From positions 1 to 64,000 of the forward strand of contig NZ_WOAC01000010.1 of the NCBI RefSeq assembly GCF_009749525.1: DNA of 64,000 nt, in the 5' to 3' direction. The notes under the pieces are model-generated. The model was not told the DNA's origin and did no database searches. It saw only the letters and a list, made by a program, of their open reading frames with translations. The stretch comes from Mesorhizobium xinjiangense. Its GTDB lineage: Bacteria > Pseudomonadota > Alphaproteobacteria > Rhizobiales > Rhizobiaceae. Positions 17,554 to 25,083 of the stretch are shown one piece after another. Position numbers and translations under genes: made by a program. Every line of letters starts with the position of its first letter. Position 1 is the stretch's first letter.

Positions 17554-17804
17554 TATCCTTCTCCTGACGAGGGTGGGAATTCGCGTTCGAACAGCGCACG
17601 CAGCATGTCGGCGACGGTCTGGCCGCTCTGGAAGGCGGCGATCTTGATGCGGCCGCGCATGTCGGCGGTGACGTCGATCGTCAGCCGAGCGGTGAAATCC
17701 TCGGTAGCCGGTGCGCGCTTGGCGGAGTGTTCCGGCGCTCTGATCCAGCGATCGGGATCGCGGGGACGCGAAGCAAAGCTGCGCTTGGAAGACCGCTCGT
17801 TCAC
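17553..17804 (-). CDS. Small ribbon-helix-helix (ParB-like partner) protein
   Basis: An 83-residue protein. The N-terminal half is basic and probably flexible; the C-terminal half (ARLTIDVTADMRGRIKIAAF) looks like a ribbon-helix-helix DNA-binding domain. The best start is the GTG at 17804, which overlaps the parA stop as GTGA and has GAGGGG upstream. Longer frames reading into parA are not credible. Directly after ParA it is the likely DNA-binding partner in a stabilisation module, although repression of parA is an alternative role. Confidence 0.75.
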   Translation of the reverse strand: MNERSSKRSFASRPRDPDRWIRAPEHSAKRAPATEDFTARLTIDVTADMRGRIKIAAFQSGQTVADMLRALFEREFPPSSGEG

Positions 17805-18439
17805 GATGTGATCCCCTCGATGGCATTGGCGAGGGCGGCGATCTCGGCTGTCGCCGAACCGGCATGCTCCATTTCGCTGACAAGCCGGCCGCCTTGTGCG
17901 GCAACGGCGAAGGCAACGCGCTGACCGATCGTTGCCTGCAGCACCGGCGGGTCGTGATCCGCGAGCGCTTGCGCTGTCTCGCGTGCGATGACGGTGCGGG
18001 CCGCGCAGCGGTTCAGCACGAAACATGCGATGAGCTGAGGGCGATAGATGTGTGCCTCGTCGAGTAACGCCAGCATCTCGGCCGAGGCCCAGCCGTCGAG
18101 CGGCGATGGCTGCACAGGGATCAGCACCAAGTCTGCGGCAAGCAGCGCCGAACGCATCAACCCCGCTACTCTGGGTGGCCCGTCGATGATGATGTGATCG
18201 ACTTCGCGGGCAAGTTCGGGGGCTTCCCGGTGTAGCGTGTCGCGTGCCAGGCCGACGACGCCGAACAGGCGCGGCAGTCCTTCGCGGGCGCGCTGCTCAG
18301 ACCAGTCGAGCGCCGAGCCTTGGGGGTCGGCGTCGATCATGGTGACGCGCCGTCCCTGGCTCGCCCAGTACCCGGCGAGATGCAGCGCAAGCGTCGTCTT
18401 GCCGCTACCACCCTTCTGATTGAGGAGCGCGACGATCAT
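17801..18439 (-). CDS. parA: ParA-family partition ATPase
   Basis: A 212-residue Walker-type ATPase. The deviant Walker A motif NQKGGSGKTTLA begins at residue 7, with switch regions DADPQGSALDW and IIIDGPPRV. There is no N-terminal helix-turn-helix, so this is the short ParA form typical of ICEs. It probably keeps the excised circular form in dividing cells together with the small ribbon-helix-helix protein and the RepA-iteron region upstream. Confidence 0.92.
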   Translation of the reverse strand: MIVALLNQKGGSGKTTLALHLAGYWASQGRRVTMIDADPQGSALDWSEQRAREGLPRLFGVVGLARDTLHREAPELAREVDHIIIDGPPRVAGLMRSALLAADLVLIPVQPSPLDGWASAEMLALLDEAHIYRPQLIACFVLNRCAARTVIARETAQALADHDPPVLQATIGQRVAFAVAAQGGRLVSEMEHAGSATAEIAALANAIEGITS

Positions 18440-18580
18440 GGCGCACTCCTTCCTGCCGGCGGACGGTTATCCGCAGGCGGGGAAAAGCGGCGGTCCGTTA
18501 GAAAGATTCCGAAGGAATCTAGGTTAGAGAAGTTACGGGGATCGCAAGATGCTGATTCAACGCGATGAATCGACGATTTT

Positions 18581-18644
18581 GGTCCCCGATAGCACGAGTC
18601 TCCGGTCCCCGATGGCACGATAGTCGCGGTCCCTGATAGCACGA
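18581..18644. repeat. Three iteron-like repeats downstream of repA
   Basis: Three 17-bp direct repeats of the form GGTCCCYGATRGCACGA start at 18581, 18604 and 18628. Their spacing is 23 and 24 bp, close to two helical turns. They lie between parA and repA, only 6 bp from the repA stop. Such spacing is typical of iterons bound by a replication initiator, and similar sequences could also act as autoregulatory sites. Confidence 0.75.
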
Positions 18645-18650
18645 GACAAT

Positions 18651-19538
18651 TCACAGCTTATCCCCAGTGCGTGATGTTGCGCGGCGACGACGACGCGGCG
18701 TTCCGAAAGGGATCGGATCGACCGGCGCGAAGGTCAGGATGTCGGGACCACTGGCGCACGGCTCGATGGCGAGGCGGTAGCCGGGCAGCGGCTGGCGCCG
18801 GACGATGTCGCGCAGGTCGTAGGCGAAATGCTTGAGCGGTGAGAGGCTGCCGGACTTGGCATGGAGATGGCCAAAGTCGAAGCTCCAGCCGAACTCCTGT
18901 TTGCCGCCATGCTTGCGCACCAGTCGGTAGAGCCAGCGCTCGAGCCCGCCGGTCAGCCTGAAATAATTGCGGTCGATCGTGAGCACGAGCGCGTCATCGA
19001 GGACCGCGCCGTAGAACCAGTCGGGGACGATCAACTCGAGGCCGAGCGGCCGTCCGCGATGGTCTGCGCGTTCCTTCCATTCGTTGATCCAGGAGAAGCG
19101 GTGCATGCGCCGCTCGGTTGGCTGGCGGATGGAGGTTGCTATGGTCGTCGACTGGAGCCGGTCGAGCGCTGCCTTCAGGCGGTCGTAATCGCGCAAGCTG
19201 ACGCCGCGGCCGATGAAGTTGAGGATCTCGTAGGGTGTTGTCGCCATCAGCCTTGATGGTCGGAGACCCAGGTCGCGGGCTTCGACGATCTGCGAGGCGG
19301 CCCAGATCAGGATGTCGGCATCCCAGATGGTCGCGATGCCGTGCTCGGCGACGGCCTCTGCCCGAATCACGATGGTTCCTGCCTTGAAGTCGATTGGCGC
19401 CAGACGCTTCGATTTGGCGAGCGAGAAGAATGGATAGGCCATGAGGTCCTGCGCATCGCGCGGCGCAAGATCACCGGGCAGCGCCCGGAACAGATCGAGC
19501 TGGGCGCGCTCATCGCTTTGACGGCGGGGGGACGACAT
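18651..19538 (-). CDS. repA: RepA-like replication initiator protein
   Basis: A 295-residue protein of the replication initiator protein A group, with winged-helix features. Recognisable segments are LMAYPFFSLAKSKRLAPIDF near the N-terminus, an ILIWAASQIVEARD helix, and a central RLTGGLERWLYRLVRKHGG segment. It probably binds the three iterons at 18581-18644 and supports replication of the excised circle. The start at 19538 lies 11 bp after the AlpA-like gene, so both are probably on one transcript. Confidence 0.85.
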   Translation of the reverse strand: MSSPRRQSDERAQLDLFRALPGDLAPRDAQDLMAYPFFSLAKSKRLAPIDFKAGTIVIRAEAVAEHGIATIWDADILIWAASQIVEARDLGLRPSRLMATTPYEILNFIGRGVSLRDYDRLKAALDRLQSTTIATSIRQPTERRMHRFSWINEWKERADHRGRPLGLELIVPDWFYGAVLDDALVLTIDRNYFRLTGGLERWLYRLVRKHGGKQEFGWSFDFGHLHAKSGSLSPLKHFAYDLRDIVRRQPLPGYRLAIEPCASGPDILTFAPVDPIPFGTPRRRRRATSRTGDKL

Positions 19539-19549
19539 GGCGGACCGCC

Positions 19550-19831
19550 TCAGCGCGGGGAGCGGCGGTTACGGACCGGCGGCACTGTTTCGTGGCGCTT
19601 CGCGGGCAGGACAGTCCCGCGTGGGTCGGATGTCGAAACGATGGTGCCGCGGTCAGCCCAGGCCTGCAGATCGTCGATGGAGTAGACCACGCGGCCACCG
19701 AGCTTTCGGTAGGCCGGACCGGTGCCATAGGTGCGGTGCTTTTCGAGCGTGCGCTCGGAAAGGCCGAGAAACAGCGCTGCCTCGGGTGTGCGCAGGTAAC
19801 GTGGCGGTATGCCGGCGATCGTATCGGCCAT
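19550..19831 (-). CDS. AlpA/MerR-like helix-turn-helix protein, candidate excisionase
   Basis: A 93-residue protein with an HTH_17 (AlpA-type) domain: RYLRTPEAALFLGLSERTLE followed by YRKLGGRVVYSIDDLQAW. In the Mesorhizobium symbiosis ICE an equivalent small protein, RdfS, is the recombination directionality factor and is switched on by FseA. The ATG at 19831 follows GGAGG. Its place between the FseA-like locus and repA, at the head of the transfer operon, fits that role. A purely regulatory role is the alternative. Confidence 0.8.
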   Translation of the reverse strand: MADTIAGIPPRYLRTPEAALFLGLSERTLEKHRTYGTGPAYRKLGGRVVYSIDDLQAWADRGTIVSTSDPRGTVLPAKRHETVPPVRNRRSPR

Positions 19832-19961
19832 GGTCGAACCTCCGTGTTCTCGATGAGGGCCGCTGAGGTTCAGCGGCGGGTCGAGAGCACGGTGGCGACG
19901 AAAGCGCCCCGGCACGATGTCGAAGATGTCGTTGGAAAATCGACACCCCTGAAAGCGGGTG

Positions 19962-20513
19962 TCAGGATCTGCGCGGCCGGCGCAGCAGCGTGCGATAACC
20001 GCCTTCGACGAGCTTCAGCCCGTCGCGCGCCAACCTGATGGTGGTTTCGCGCAGGGCATTTCCGACCCAGGAAGCGGCATCGATGCGGTGTTGCAGAAAG
20101 AGGATTTGCGCGATGGTGCGGTAAGTCGCGCCCTCGATGCGGGCGTCGACGACACGCAGCATCTCACGCAGGCGATATCGGCGCTGCAATGTCAGCCGCG
20201 GATCGGGTGAGGCTGGCGGATGGCGAAGTGCTGCCCAGAACCGGTTCAGAGCCTCTATGCGATCGGGCGTGTCTTCATCAAGGAGAAGCGTAGCCGCGAA
20301 CGCCACACCTGGCTCCGGCATATCGAGCAAAACCGCTGAAAAATCAGCGCCACCGATGCGAAGCTGCCGATAAGCGCCACCTCCATCGGCATCACGGCTA
20401 ATCGTGGCAAGCTGTCGGCTATCAAGGGGATCGTTGCCGGGCTGGTCGGGTGCAGCGCCGAGAAAGATCATGGCGGGGTTCGCGGAAGGGGTCCAGAAGA
20501 TGGGTGCTTCCAA
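19962..20513 (-). CDS. DUF2285 domain protein, second part of an FseA-like activator
   Basis: A 183-residue frame with a DUF2285 domain (RLTLQRRYRLREMLRVVDAR and LVEGGYRTLLRRPR at the C-terminus). It has no convincing start: TTG at 20513 is the first candidate and lacks a ribosome site. The frame is open upstream to about 20603 and there encodes ATDPSLSALEAPIFW. That segment completes the DUF6499 protein in the +1 frame. It is therefore most likely expressed as a frameshift fusion with 20422-20730, as in FseA of ICEMlSymR7A, an activator of excision. Confidence 0.8.
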   Translation of the reverse strand: MEAPIFWTPSANPAMIFLGAAPDQPGNDPLDSRQLATISRDADGGGAYRQLRIGGADFSAVLLDMPEPGVAFAATLLLDEDTPDRIEALNRFWAALRHPPASPDPRLTLQRRYRLREMLRVVDARIEGATYRTIAQILFLQHRIDAASWVGNALRETTIRLARDGLKLVEGGYRTLLRRPRRS

Positions 20514-20730
20514 TGCGCTCAGGCTCGGGTCCGTAGCGAAATCGCAACCCCCATTTGTCGGAGAGTGCGGCGGCGCCGGATCGGCTGAGCTGTCCGTTCT
20601 TGGTCAGTTGCAAATAATCCTGTCGATAGTCCGGGTTTCGTCTGAGGAATTCCCAGGCAACTGCAGCGGGATCGAGATCAGAAATGTACTTATAAGCGGC
20701 TGCGGACCGCCAATCGCCTCCCTCGGGCAT
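20422..20730 (-). CDS. DUF6499 domain protein, first part of an FseA-like activator
   Basis: A 102-residue frame with the DUF6499 N-terminus DWRSAAAYKYISDLDPAAV and WEFLRRNPDYRQDY. The ATG at 20730 has GGAGG upstream. Homology-like sequence stops after KWGLRF (about residue 64); the remaining 38 residues are Arg/Pro-rich and non-conserved. The expected continuation lies in the +1 frame. TTT followed by C at 20541-20538 would let tRNA-Phe re-pair with TTC and give KWGLRF-ATDPSL. I infer a regulated +1 shift that limits production of the full activator. Confidence 0.82.
   Translation of the reverse strand: MPEGGDWRSAAAYKYISDLDPAAVAWEFLRRNPDYRQDYLQLTKNGQLSRSGAAALSDKWGLRFRYGPEPERIGSTHLLDPFREPRHDLSRRCTRPARQRSP
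20538..20541 (-). other. Candidate +1 ribosomal frameshift site (UUU-C)
   Basis: Read on the minus strand, the phenylalanine codon TTT is followed by C. Slippage of one base keeps Phe pairing (TTC) and moves the ribosome from the DUF6499 frame to the DUF2285 frame. Both frames are open from 20603 to 20422, so the exact site could differ. This position is chosen because it gives the most natural fused sequence. Confidence 0.5.
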
Positions 20731-20822
20731 CGTTTGGCCTCCCAAGCATTCGCGTTTTGCGTGAAATGCAAGGTCATACGATTCCGGATAGATCGATGTT
20801 CGGGAAGAACGAAGACACTGAC

Positions 20823-20847
20823 AGGTGATGCGGGTTATGCATCACCT
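20823..20847. promoter_or_regulatory. 9-bp perfect inverted repeat upstream of the FseA-like locus
   Basis: AGGTGATGC (20823-20831) and GCATCACCT (20839-20847) are separated by 7 bp. The element lies between the QseM-like gene and the DUF6499 start, 93 bp upstream of the latter. It has no T-run on either strand, so an operator is more likely than a terminator. Confidence 0.5.
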
Positions 20848-20856
20848 CACAGAAGG

Positions 20857-21120
20857 TTAGTGGTAGCTCGAACGAACGAGATGCCGGAAACCGTGCTCGC
20901 TCATCCAGCGGGCACGCGCGATGTGGCTGGTGTAAATCCGCGAGGCCCACTCCGGATCGGTTTCAGGGTCGAGGCCAAAGATCACCTCGACGATCTCTTC
21001 CCAGCAAGCGCCGTCCGCTTCGGCATCAAGCAGCCGTGCGTAAGTTGCCATATGCCTGCGATCATAGGCCGTGAGCGCAGGCGATTGAGGCGGCTCGTCC
21101 AGGAAGTCTTGTCCCGTCAC
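20857..21120 (-). CDS. QseM-like DUF2285 antiactivator
   Basis: A small acidic DUF2285-type protein (87 residues from the GTG at 21120, beginning VTGQDFLDEPPQSPALTAY). The pattern LLDAEADGACWEEIVEVIFG and the C-terminal HIARARWMSEHGFRHL resembles QseM, which binds and blocks FseA and TraR in ICEMlSymR7A. A TTG at 21132 is a second possible start. It lies upstream of the FseA-like frames and downstream of a QseC-like gene, matching that control circuit. Confidence 0.72.
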   Translation of the reverse strand: MTGQDFLDEPPQSPALTAYDRRHMATYARLLDAEADGACWEEIVEVIFGLDPETDPEWASRIYTSHIARARWMSEHGFRHLVRSSYH

Positions 21121-21234
21121 CGATTTCCCCAACGAAGAATCATGTCATTTCGCGATTTGCTTACCGTAACCCACGTTTGAGGCATTTATTGAACAGCGCG
21201 TTGAGGGGGAAGAGCGTCGAGGTAGATCCTCAAG

Positions 21235-21480
21235 CTATTTCCGATCCCTTCTTGCATGCATCAACATCACACCCATTCCTTGATCGGAGTTCAGAAAGAC
21301 CACGCCATTGTCTTCGAAGGCGCGGCGAACCTGATCGCGCGTTGACTCATAGACCTCGAGTCCACTCTCGGATTCGAGTCGCTTGAGTGCGGTCAGCGAT
21401 ACACGGGCCTTGTCAGCGAGCGTCTCCTGTGTCCAACCTAGTAACGCGCGTGCGGCCCGGCATTGTCGGGCGGTGATCAT
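21235..21480 (-). CDS. XRE-type helix-turn-helix regulator, QseC-like
   Basis: An 81-residue HTH protein: ARALLGWTQETLADKARVSL is the DNA-binding motif and the rest is a short strand-rich tail with VRRAFEDNGVVFL. This domain pair matches small QseC-type repressors that control the antiactivator gene. The ATG at 21480 is supported by the family-typical ITARQCRAAR start. The gene is upstream of the QseM-like gene on the same strand and divergent from a second HTH gene. Confidence 0.78.
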   Translation of the reverse strand: MITARQCRAARALLGWTQETLADKARVSLTALKRLESESGLEVYESTRDQVRRAFEDNGVVFLNSDQGMGVMLMHARRDRK

Positions 21481-21580
21481 GCATGATCACCGCCCATACG
21501 GACCTGCGCACATCCCAAAACTACGACTTCTCTATTCGGACCAACCGGATAGCGTGGTTTCCCACACTCTCCAGCGGCTC

Positions 21581-21619
21581 ATTTACATACTATAGTTGAT
21601 AAACTTAAAGTATGTAAAT
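21581..21619. promoter_or_regulatory. Long perfect palindromic operator upstream of HTH gene
   Basis: ATTTACATACT (21581-21591) and AGTATGTAAAT (21609-21619) form an 11-bp perfect inverted repeat with a 17-bp AT-rich centre. It ends 16 bp before the ATG of the plus-strand XRE gene, in the gap shared with the QseC-like gene. It is a likely autoregulatory binding site and may overlap a promoter. Confidence 0.65.
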
Positions 21620-21635
21620 CGCGATCTTGCTGCGC

Positions 21636-21854
21636 ATGGATATGCGCAAACTGGTCGGTCGGAACTTCGCCCGCCTGCGTCGGGAGAAGGGTCTGACACA
21701 GGAAGAGGTCGAAGCGCGTTCCGGCTTCAGCCAACAATATCTCAGTAGCCTCGAACGCGGCCGGAGGAATCCGACCGTGATCACGCTGTATGAGCTTGCC
21801 CAAGCCCTCGGTGTCAACCACGTCGATCTGATCGAGCCCGACGACGAGGTTTGA
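21636..21854 (+). CDS. XRE-family HTH regulator
   Basis: A 72-residue protein that is almost entirely a Cro/C1-type HTH: RNFARLRREKGLTQEEVEAR followed by GFSQQYLSSLERGRRNPTV. Starts at ATG 21636 and ATG 21642 are both possible, with no strong ribosome site, and a leaderless transcript is possible. It is divergent from the QseC-like gene and has a perfect palindrome just upstream, so it is probably autoregulated and may tune the ICE control circuit. Confidence 0.85.
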   Translation: MDMRKLVGRNFARLRREKGLTQEEVEARSGFSQQYLSSLERGRRNPTVITLYELAQALGVNHVDLIEPDDEV

Positions 21855-22055
21855 GCGGCACGCCCGCGAGGATCATGCTTCTCTTCGTGGTCGGTACGAG
21901 ACTGCCACAGGATGGGATCAGAGGAGCCCGCGGGACAATCTAAATTGCGACATCACCTCGGCATCTGCCTTGGCGGTCAAGTCGTATTTGCGCGCTCGCC
22001 GTTCCCCGTCCCCTCGCGGGGAAGTGCCTCGACCGGATTTGCGCCCGGTCGAACC

Positions 22056-22223
22056 TTATGTCGATGGGGCCATGTCTTGTGATCGCTTGCCCCAGTCGAA
22101 CTCCGTTCCGTCGACCCACATACGATGAAGGATCACCGCAATTTTGCGCGCCAGCGCGATGATCGCCTTTTTATGGCCTCGGCGCTGCGAGATCTCTGCC
22201 CCAGGCTCTATGCGCCGACCAAC
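22056..22223 (-). pseudogene. IS110-family transposase, C-terminal fragment
   Basis: About 55 codons ending at TAA 22056. They read GHKKAIIALARKIAVILHRM and then WVDGTEFDW, the C-terminal signature of IS110-type transposases. The frame is closed upstream by a stop at about 22224, so only the tail remains. The preceding 200 bp (21855-22055) hold no gene I can support. Confidence 0.7.
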
Positions 22224-22308
22224 GCTTCACCGTATCGCTCCGGTGAAGGCCGCCTTGCGGCTGAGGGTGAACATCGGAAGTCCTAGGGATAATCCTAGGA
22301 GTAGCTCT

Positions 22309-22470
22309 ATGACGATGCCAAGCGTTGAGTTGATCACGTCGGTGGAGAGACGCCGGCGCTGGACGTGGGAGGAGAAGGAGCAACTCGTTGCGGCCTCCTT
22401 CGAGCCGGGCATGACAGTCTCGGAGGTTGCGCGCGCTGCGGGCATTGCTATCGGTTCCTTCTATCGACAT
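22309..22470 (+). pseudogene. IS66 TnpA-like accessory gene, 5' fragment
   Basis: A frame from ATG 22309 encodes a helix-turn-helix segment with RRRRWTWEEKEQLVAASFEP followed by GMTVSEVARAAGIAIGSFYRH, typical of the small IS66 TnpA protein. The similarity stops near 22470, where the sequence runs into the 3' end of the hydrolase gene on the other strand. CCTAGG-GATAAT-CCTAGG precedes the start. The fragment marks a recombination junction. Confidence 0.6.
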
Positions 22471-23542
22471 GCTCGCTTACCCAGTTCACGAGAACATCGG
22501 CGACCCGGAGGTTGTTCTCGTCCTGCATGAACATGTGGCTGTTGCCCTCCAGGCCAACATCCGGAAGCGAGATGAAGGTCATGTCGCCACCCGCAGCTTC
22601 GATCTGTTCCATGTGTATGACGCAGGCCGCATCGGGGTCCTCCCCGAGATAATCACCAACGATCACCAGGATCGGAACCTCAGCCAGGGTCTGCACCTGA
22701 TCGTCGGTCAGGTTAGAAAAGCAGCCGGTTTCGAGCTGTATGATGCCCTTTATGCCGCCCTTGTTCTTCAGAACCGCCTGCGTCGGAAAACCCGCTGACT
22801 GCGAATGGCCGACCAGAACGGCACCACCGAGCTCTTGCGCGAGGGTGGCAACATTCTCGACAGTCGGGTTACTTGTTTCCGGCGAGGTCAGTTCGCCGAG
22901 CAGGCTCGGTACTTGCGTCTCGATCGTGTCTGGAATGACCTGCTTGTAGAACTCGTCGACATGATCCATCGGGAACTGCACGCTGGGCCAGGCTTCGCCC
23001 AGCTCCGGGCCGAAGCGGAAGACCTTCCAGGCCATGTTCGAGGTGCCCAGGAAAACACGCGGCTGCTTGCTGGGCGGCACGCTCCCGACACGTACCTGGT
23101 TGAAGATCGTCGCGTTGAAGCCGGAGCGCGCGCGCCCCGTCTGCTCGGCCATATAGGTCGGGAAGCCCTGACGGGTGAAGTATTCGTACCAGCCCATGCG
23201 GCCATCTGGCGTCGTCTCCCACTGTTTCGAGGAGAGCAGGCCGCCGTGCATGAAGACGATCGGCGTGTGCGACGGTTCCGGTGGCGTCTGGAACTGGACA
23301 TACATCTGATCGACCAGCACCTCGCCGGCTTCGAACGATTGCCCGAACACGTCTTTCATTTCGCTCCATCCGGCGTTTTCCGTCTCGACGGTTCTGCCAC
23401 CAACGAAGAAGCTTCCCTGACTTTGTAGAACGAGTGGTTCTGGAGACGGCTTGAGATCGGAGAGTGATTGTGCGGAGGCGCTCGTCGCCGCAAATGTAAG
23501 TGCGATTAAGCCAGCGTTCCGCATCAAAGACAGCGTATTCAT
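22448..23542 (-). CDS. Secreted alpha/beta-fold hydrolase (esterase/lipase type)
   Basis: A 364-residue protein with a Sec signal peptide of about 24 residues ending ATSASA. The oxyanion region is PIVFMHGGLLSSKQWE. The nucleophile elbow is LVGHSQSAGFPT, where Ser is the expected nucleophile, and a late His (GNSHMF) can complete the triad. It is probably periplasmic or secreted; the substrate is unknown. The last few residues run into the IS66 fragment, so the natural C-terminus may be altered. It is divergent from a LysR gene. Confidence 0.85.
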   Translation of the reverse strand: MNTLSLMRNAGLIALTFAATSASAQSLSDLKPSPEPLVLQSQGSFFVGGRTVETENAGWSEMKDVFGQSFEAGEVLVDQMYVQFQTPPEPSHTPIVFMHGGLLSSKQWETTPDGRMGWYEYFTRQGFPTYMAEQTGRARSGFNATIFNQVRVGSVPPSKQPRVFLGTSNMAWKVFRFGPELGEAWPSVQFPMDHVDEFYKQVIPDTIETQVPSLLGELTSPETSNPTVENVATLAQELGGAVLVGHSQSAGFPTQAVLKNKGGIKGIIQLETGCFSNLTDDQVQTLAEVPILVIVGDYLGEDPDAACVIHMEQIEAAGGDMTFISLPDVGLEGNSHMFMQDENNLRVADVLVNWVSEHVDRRNR

Positions 23543-23701
23543 AAGTATCCTTTGCGTGGACTCTGTTTGGTTTGTTGCAGCAAGAGGGCGTGGCTAGGGT
23601 GGTGCGCTATTGCACGCTCTTTGCTGGTAGATTATCCGTAACCAACATCGTGCTTGGTTTAAACTAGCGATGATCGCATTACAGTTGTGACAAAACGCAC
23701 C

Positions 23702-24601
23702 ATGGATCGCTGGGATGAAATCCGCATGTTTCTTGCTGTCGCAGAAGGCGGCACGGTGCGCGCGGCCGCGGAAGCACTTGCCGTCAATCACGCTACGATC
23801 ATCCGTGGCATCGGGCGTCTGGAAGAGAAGCTCAACACGAGGCTTTTCGACAAGCTGCCGTCCGGATACAGACTGACGGATGCGGGGGCCGACATCGTGG
23901 AATTGGCCAAGCAGATGTCGATGGCGTCGTCTCAGATTGAGGCGAAGATTTTCGGGCGTGACCAGAGCGTATCAGGACCTTTGAGGCTCACGCTCCCCGT
24001 TTCATTCGCGACCGACCTGTTGATGCCGACACTGGTGGATTTCAGGGCTGCCTATCCCGATATCGCGCTGGAAATCATCGGCTCGGGATCGGTGGCCAAT
24101 CTGAGCAACCGGGAAGCGGACGTCGCCCTGCGCGTGGTTGTTGGCGACGGAGCTCCGCCAGACAATCTTTACGGAACGAGGCTCTGCGAATTCCGTACGG
24201 GATTCTACGTCCAGAGAAATCTGATGACAGCCCAGTCGACCCCTGCAGCTTGGTTATTAGGAACCAATGAGGCCGTTCCAACGGATTGGCATCCAGAAGG
24301 CGGGATCAGGATGACGACCACTCCGATCCGATTTACAGAGATGCGATCGCAGTTCGAAGCCGCCCGCGCGGGCATGGGGATTACATTCTTGCCGTGCTTT
24401 CTGGGCGATGCTGATCCCATGCTTGTCCGTGTGCCAGGAAGTCCGGTCACATGCACTGGGGACATATGGTTGCTGACACATGGCGACACGCGGCAAACAA
24501 AGCGCGTGCGCCTCCTTTGTGATCACATCCGCACCTCGATGCGAGGTTTGGCTGGAAGAATGGCAGGACAAATCGAAAGCGGCGACTCCGAGTTTCCTTG
24601 A
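23702..24601 (+). CDS. LysR-family transcriptional regulator
   Basis: A 299-residue LysR protein. The HTH lies in the first 60 residues (MFLAVAEGGTVRAAAEALAV, then HATIIRGIGRLE) and a substrate-binding domain follows. The ATG at 23702 gives the family-typical MDRWDEIRMF; a GTG at 23687 adds five residues. It is divergent from the hydrolase across 159 bp, which include GTGC-N6-GCAC near 23610. Regulation of the hydrolase is inferred from that arrangement. Confidence 0.88.
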   Translation: MDRWDEIRMFLAVAEGGTVRAAAEALAVNHATIIRGIGRLEEKLNTRLFDKLPSGYRLTDAGADIVELAKQMSMASSQIEAKIFGRDQSVSGPLRLTLPVSFATDLLMPTLVDFRAAYPDIALEIIGSGSVANLSNREADVALRVVVGDGAPPDNLYGTRLCEFRTGFYVQRNLMTAQSTPAAWLLGTNEAVPTDWHPEGGIRMTTTPIRFTEMRSQFEAARAGMGITFLPCFLGDADPMLVRVPGSPVTCTGDIWLLTHGDTRQTKRVRLLCDHIRTSMRGLAGRMAGQIESGDSEFP

Positions 24602-24918
24602 TTGCAGCTAGCATGAACGCTTCGGCGGTCCGTGAAATTCTTCGCCTTGACCTTCAATTTGATGGTCCGCTGAAAAGAAACGCCACCGGGCGAGTCCCGG
24701 AAATATGCGGTCTGGCCTCGAAGCTGCAGTTTGGGAGCGCCTGAATACCCCATCTATTTTAGTCGTTCTTGCCGTGGATTGCCAGACTGAACAACCTGAA
24801 TAGCATGATTTTCGGACTGCTGCGCTGCAACTGATTCGGCTGTATGGCGTTGGCAGAACATCCGAGCGAAAATCGCCGCCTCAAGGCGGAGATCGGGGGC
24901 CGAAAGCCCCCATCCGGT
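24602..24918. other. Stretch without a supported gene
   Basis: About 317 bp between the LysR gene and the small membrane gene. No frame here has protein-like composition beyond short shadows. The last part (24870-24918) contains GCCTCAAGGCGG and GGGGGCCGAAAGCCCCC, the latter a stem that could end transcription of the small minus-strand gene. Confidence 0.4.
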
Positions 24919-25083
24919 TCAAGCGAACGGATCGATCTCTTCGACGACAGTGTCATCGTCGCCGTCATATTCGGTGGCGGGCATGACGCTCAGGGTGCCG
25001 TCGCCGGCGCGGAAGATGACGATCGTGACCATCAGGGTGGTGGCGAGGCTGAAAGCGAAGGTGTGAGCATCTGTAAAGGACAT
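24919..25083 (-). CDS. Small single-span membrane protein (54 residues)
   Basis: A 54-residue frame from ATG 25083, with AGGAG eight bases upstream, to TGA at 24919. One hydrophobic helix (FSLATTLMVTIVIF, about residues 11-24) is followed by an acidic tail that ends EEIDPFA. I know of no assigned function. The strong ribosome site, sensible composition and small size support a real gene. The acidic cytoplasmic or periplasmic tail is its main feature. Confidence 0.68.
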   Translation of the reverse strand: MSFTDAHTFAFSLATTLMVTIVIFRAGDGTLSVMPATEYDGDDDTVVEEIDPFA

